Below are positions 19,641 through 19,643 of a stretch of DNA of 19,643 nucleotides, one piece after another; the stretch's first letter is position 1; each line of letters starts with the position of its first letter. The stretch comes from Alectoria sarmentosa (taxonomy: Eukaryota > Ascomycota > Lecanoromycetes > Lecanorales > Parmeliaceae). The stretch covers positions 1-19,643 of the forward strand of contig WOGZ01000481.1 of the NCBI GenBank assembly GCA_009733775.1. Direction: 5' to 3'. The position numbers were made by a program, and so were the translations under genes. Under the pieces are notes generated by a model. It searched no databases. It saw nothing but the letters and a program-made list of their open reading frames with translations, and had not been told where the DNA came from.

Positions 19641-19643
19641 TTT
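18978..19643. other. 3' flank of the AXL2-like gene, no supported gene
   Basis: 666 bases with an AATAAA hexamer at 19289-19294 that could serve 3' end formation. A minus-strand open frame of 124 codons (19051-19425) does not start with ATG and has no family resemblance. It ends in the tetranucleotide repeat listed next. No RNA gene seen. Confidence 0.45.
19589..19643 (+). repeat. (TTTA)n tetranucleotide microsatellite
   Basis: Uninterrupted TTTA units, nearly fourteen copies, running off the right edge, so the full length is unknown. Confidence 0.95.

Overview
The window is nuclear DNA of a filamentous ascomycete (Pezizomycotina-type). Its protein-coding genes have short GT-AG introns of 55-146 bases. 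The gene set is typical of such fungi: a mitochondrial bL17 ribosomal protein, an SPX/VTC protein, MPP10, an EFM6-type methyltransferase, and an AXL2-type protein with cadherin-like domains. The left end is an AT-rich, CpA-poor block of the kind left by repeat-induced point mutation (RIP). I cannot fix the class or species from sequence alone.

Layout. 1 to about 2620 is gene-free, extremely AT-rich DNA, followed by a short transition into normal composition. 3034-3828 (+) is a two-exon mitochondrial ribosomal protein gene (bL17m). Convergent with it, 4080-7009 (-) is a four-exon gene for a 917-residue SPX / VTC-core-like / three-helix membrane protein, best matched to VTC5 of the polyphosphate-making VTC complex. 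A 1.0 kb divergent promoter region follows, then 8032-10239 (+), intronless MPP10 (U3 snoRNP / SSU processome). 10240-11297 has no supported gene. 11298-13142 (-) is a decayed gene whose C-terminal part resembles fungal trypsin-fold proteins; it carries several in-frame stops and at least three frameshifts. 13416-14485 (-) is a four-exon lysine methyltransferase of the EFM6 family, reconstructed here by splicing. It is divergent from 14894-15406 (+), a small GNAT acetyltransferase. 15735-18977 (+) is a large intronless gene for an AXL2-like type I membrane protein. The window ends in a (TTTA)n microsatellite.

The intact genes are ordinary single-copy housekeeping or cell-biology genes and do not form an operon or a functional cluster. 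They cover mitochondrial translation, phosphate/polyphosphate homeostasis, ribosome biogenesis, translation-factor methylation and cell polarity. I found no RNA gene, CRISPR array or intact transposon, and no convincing new biological system. The points most worth a second look are the CpA-depleted AT block, the decayed protease-fold gene, the 33-base exon in the EFM6 gene, and the divergence of the VTC5-like core.
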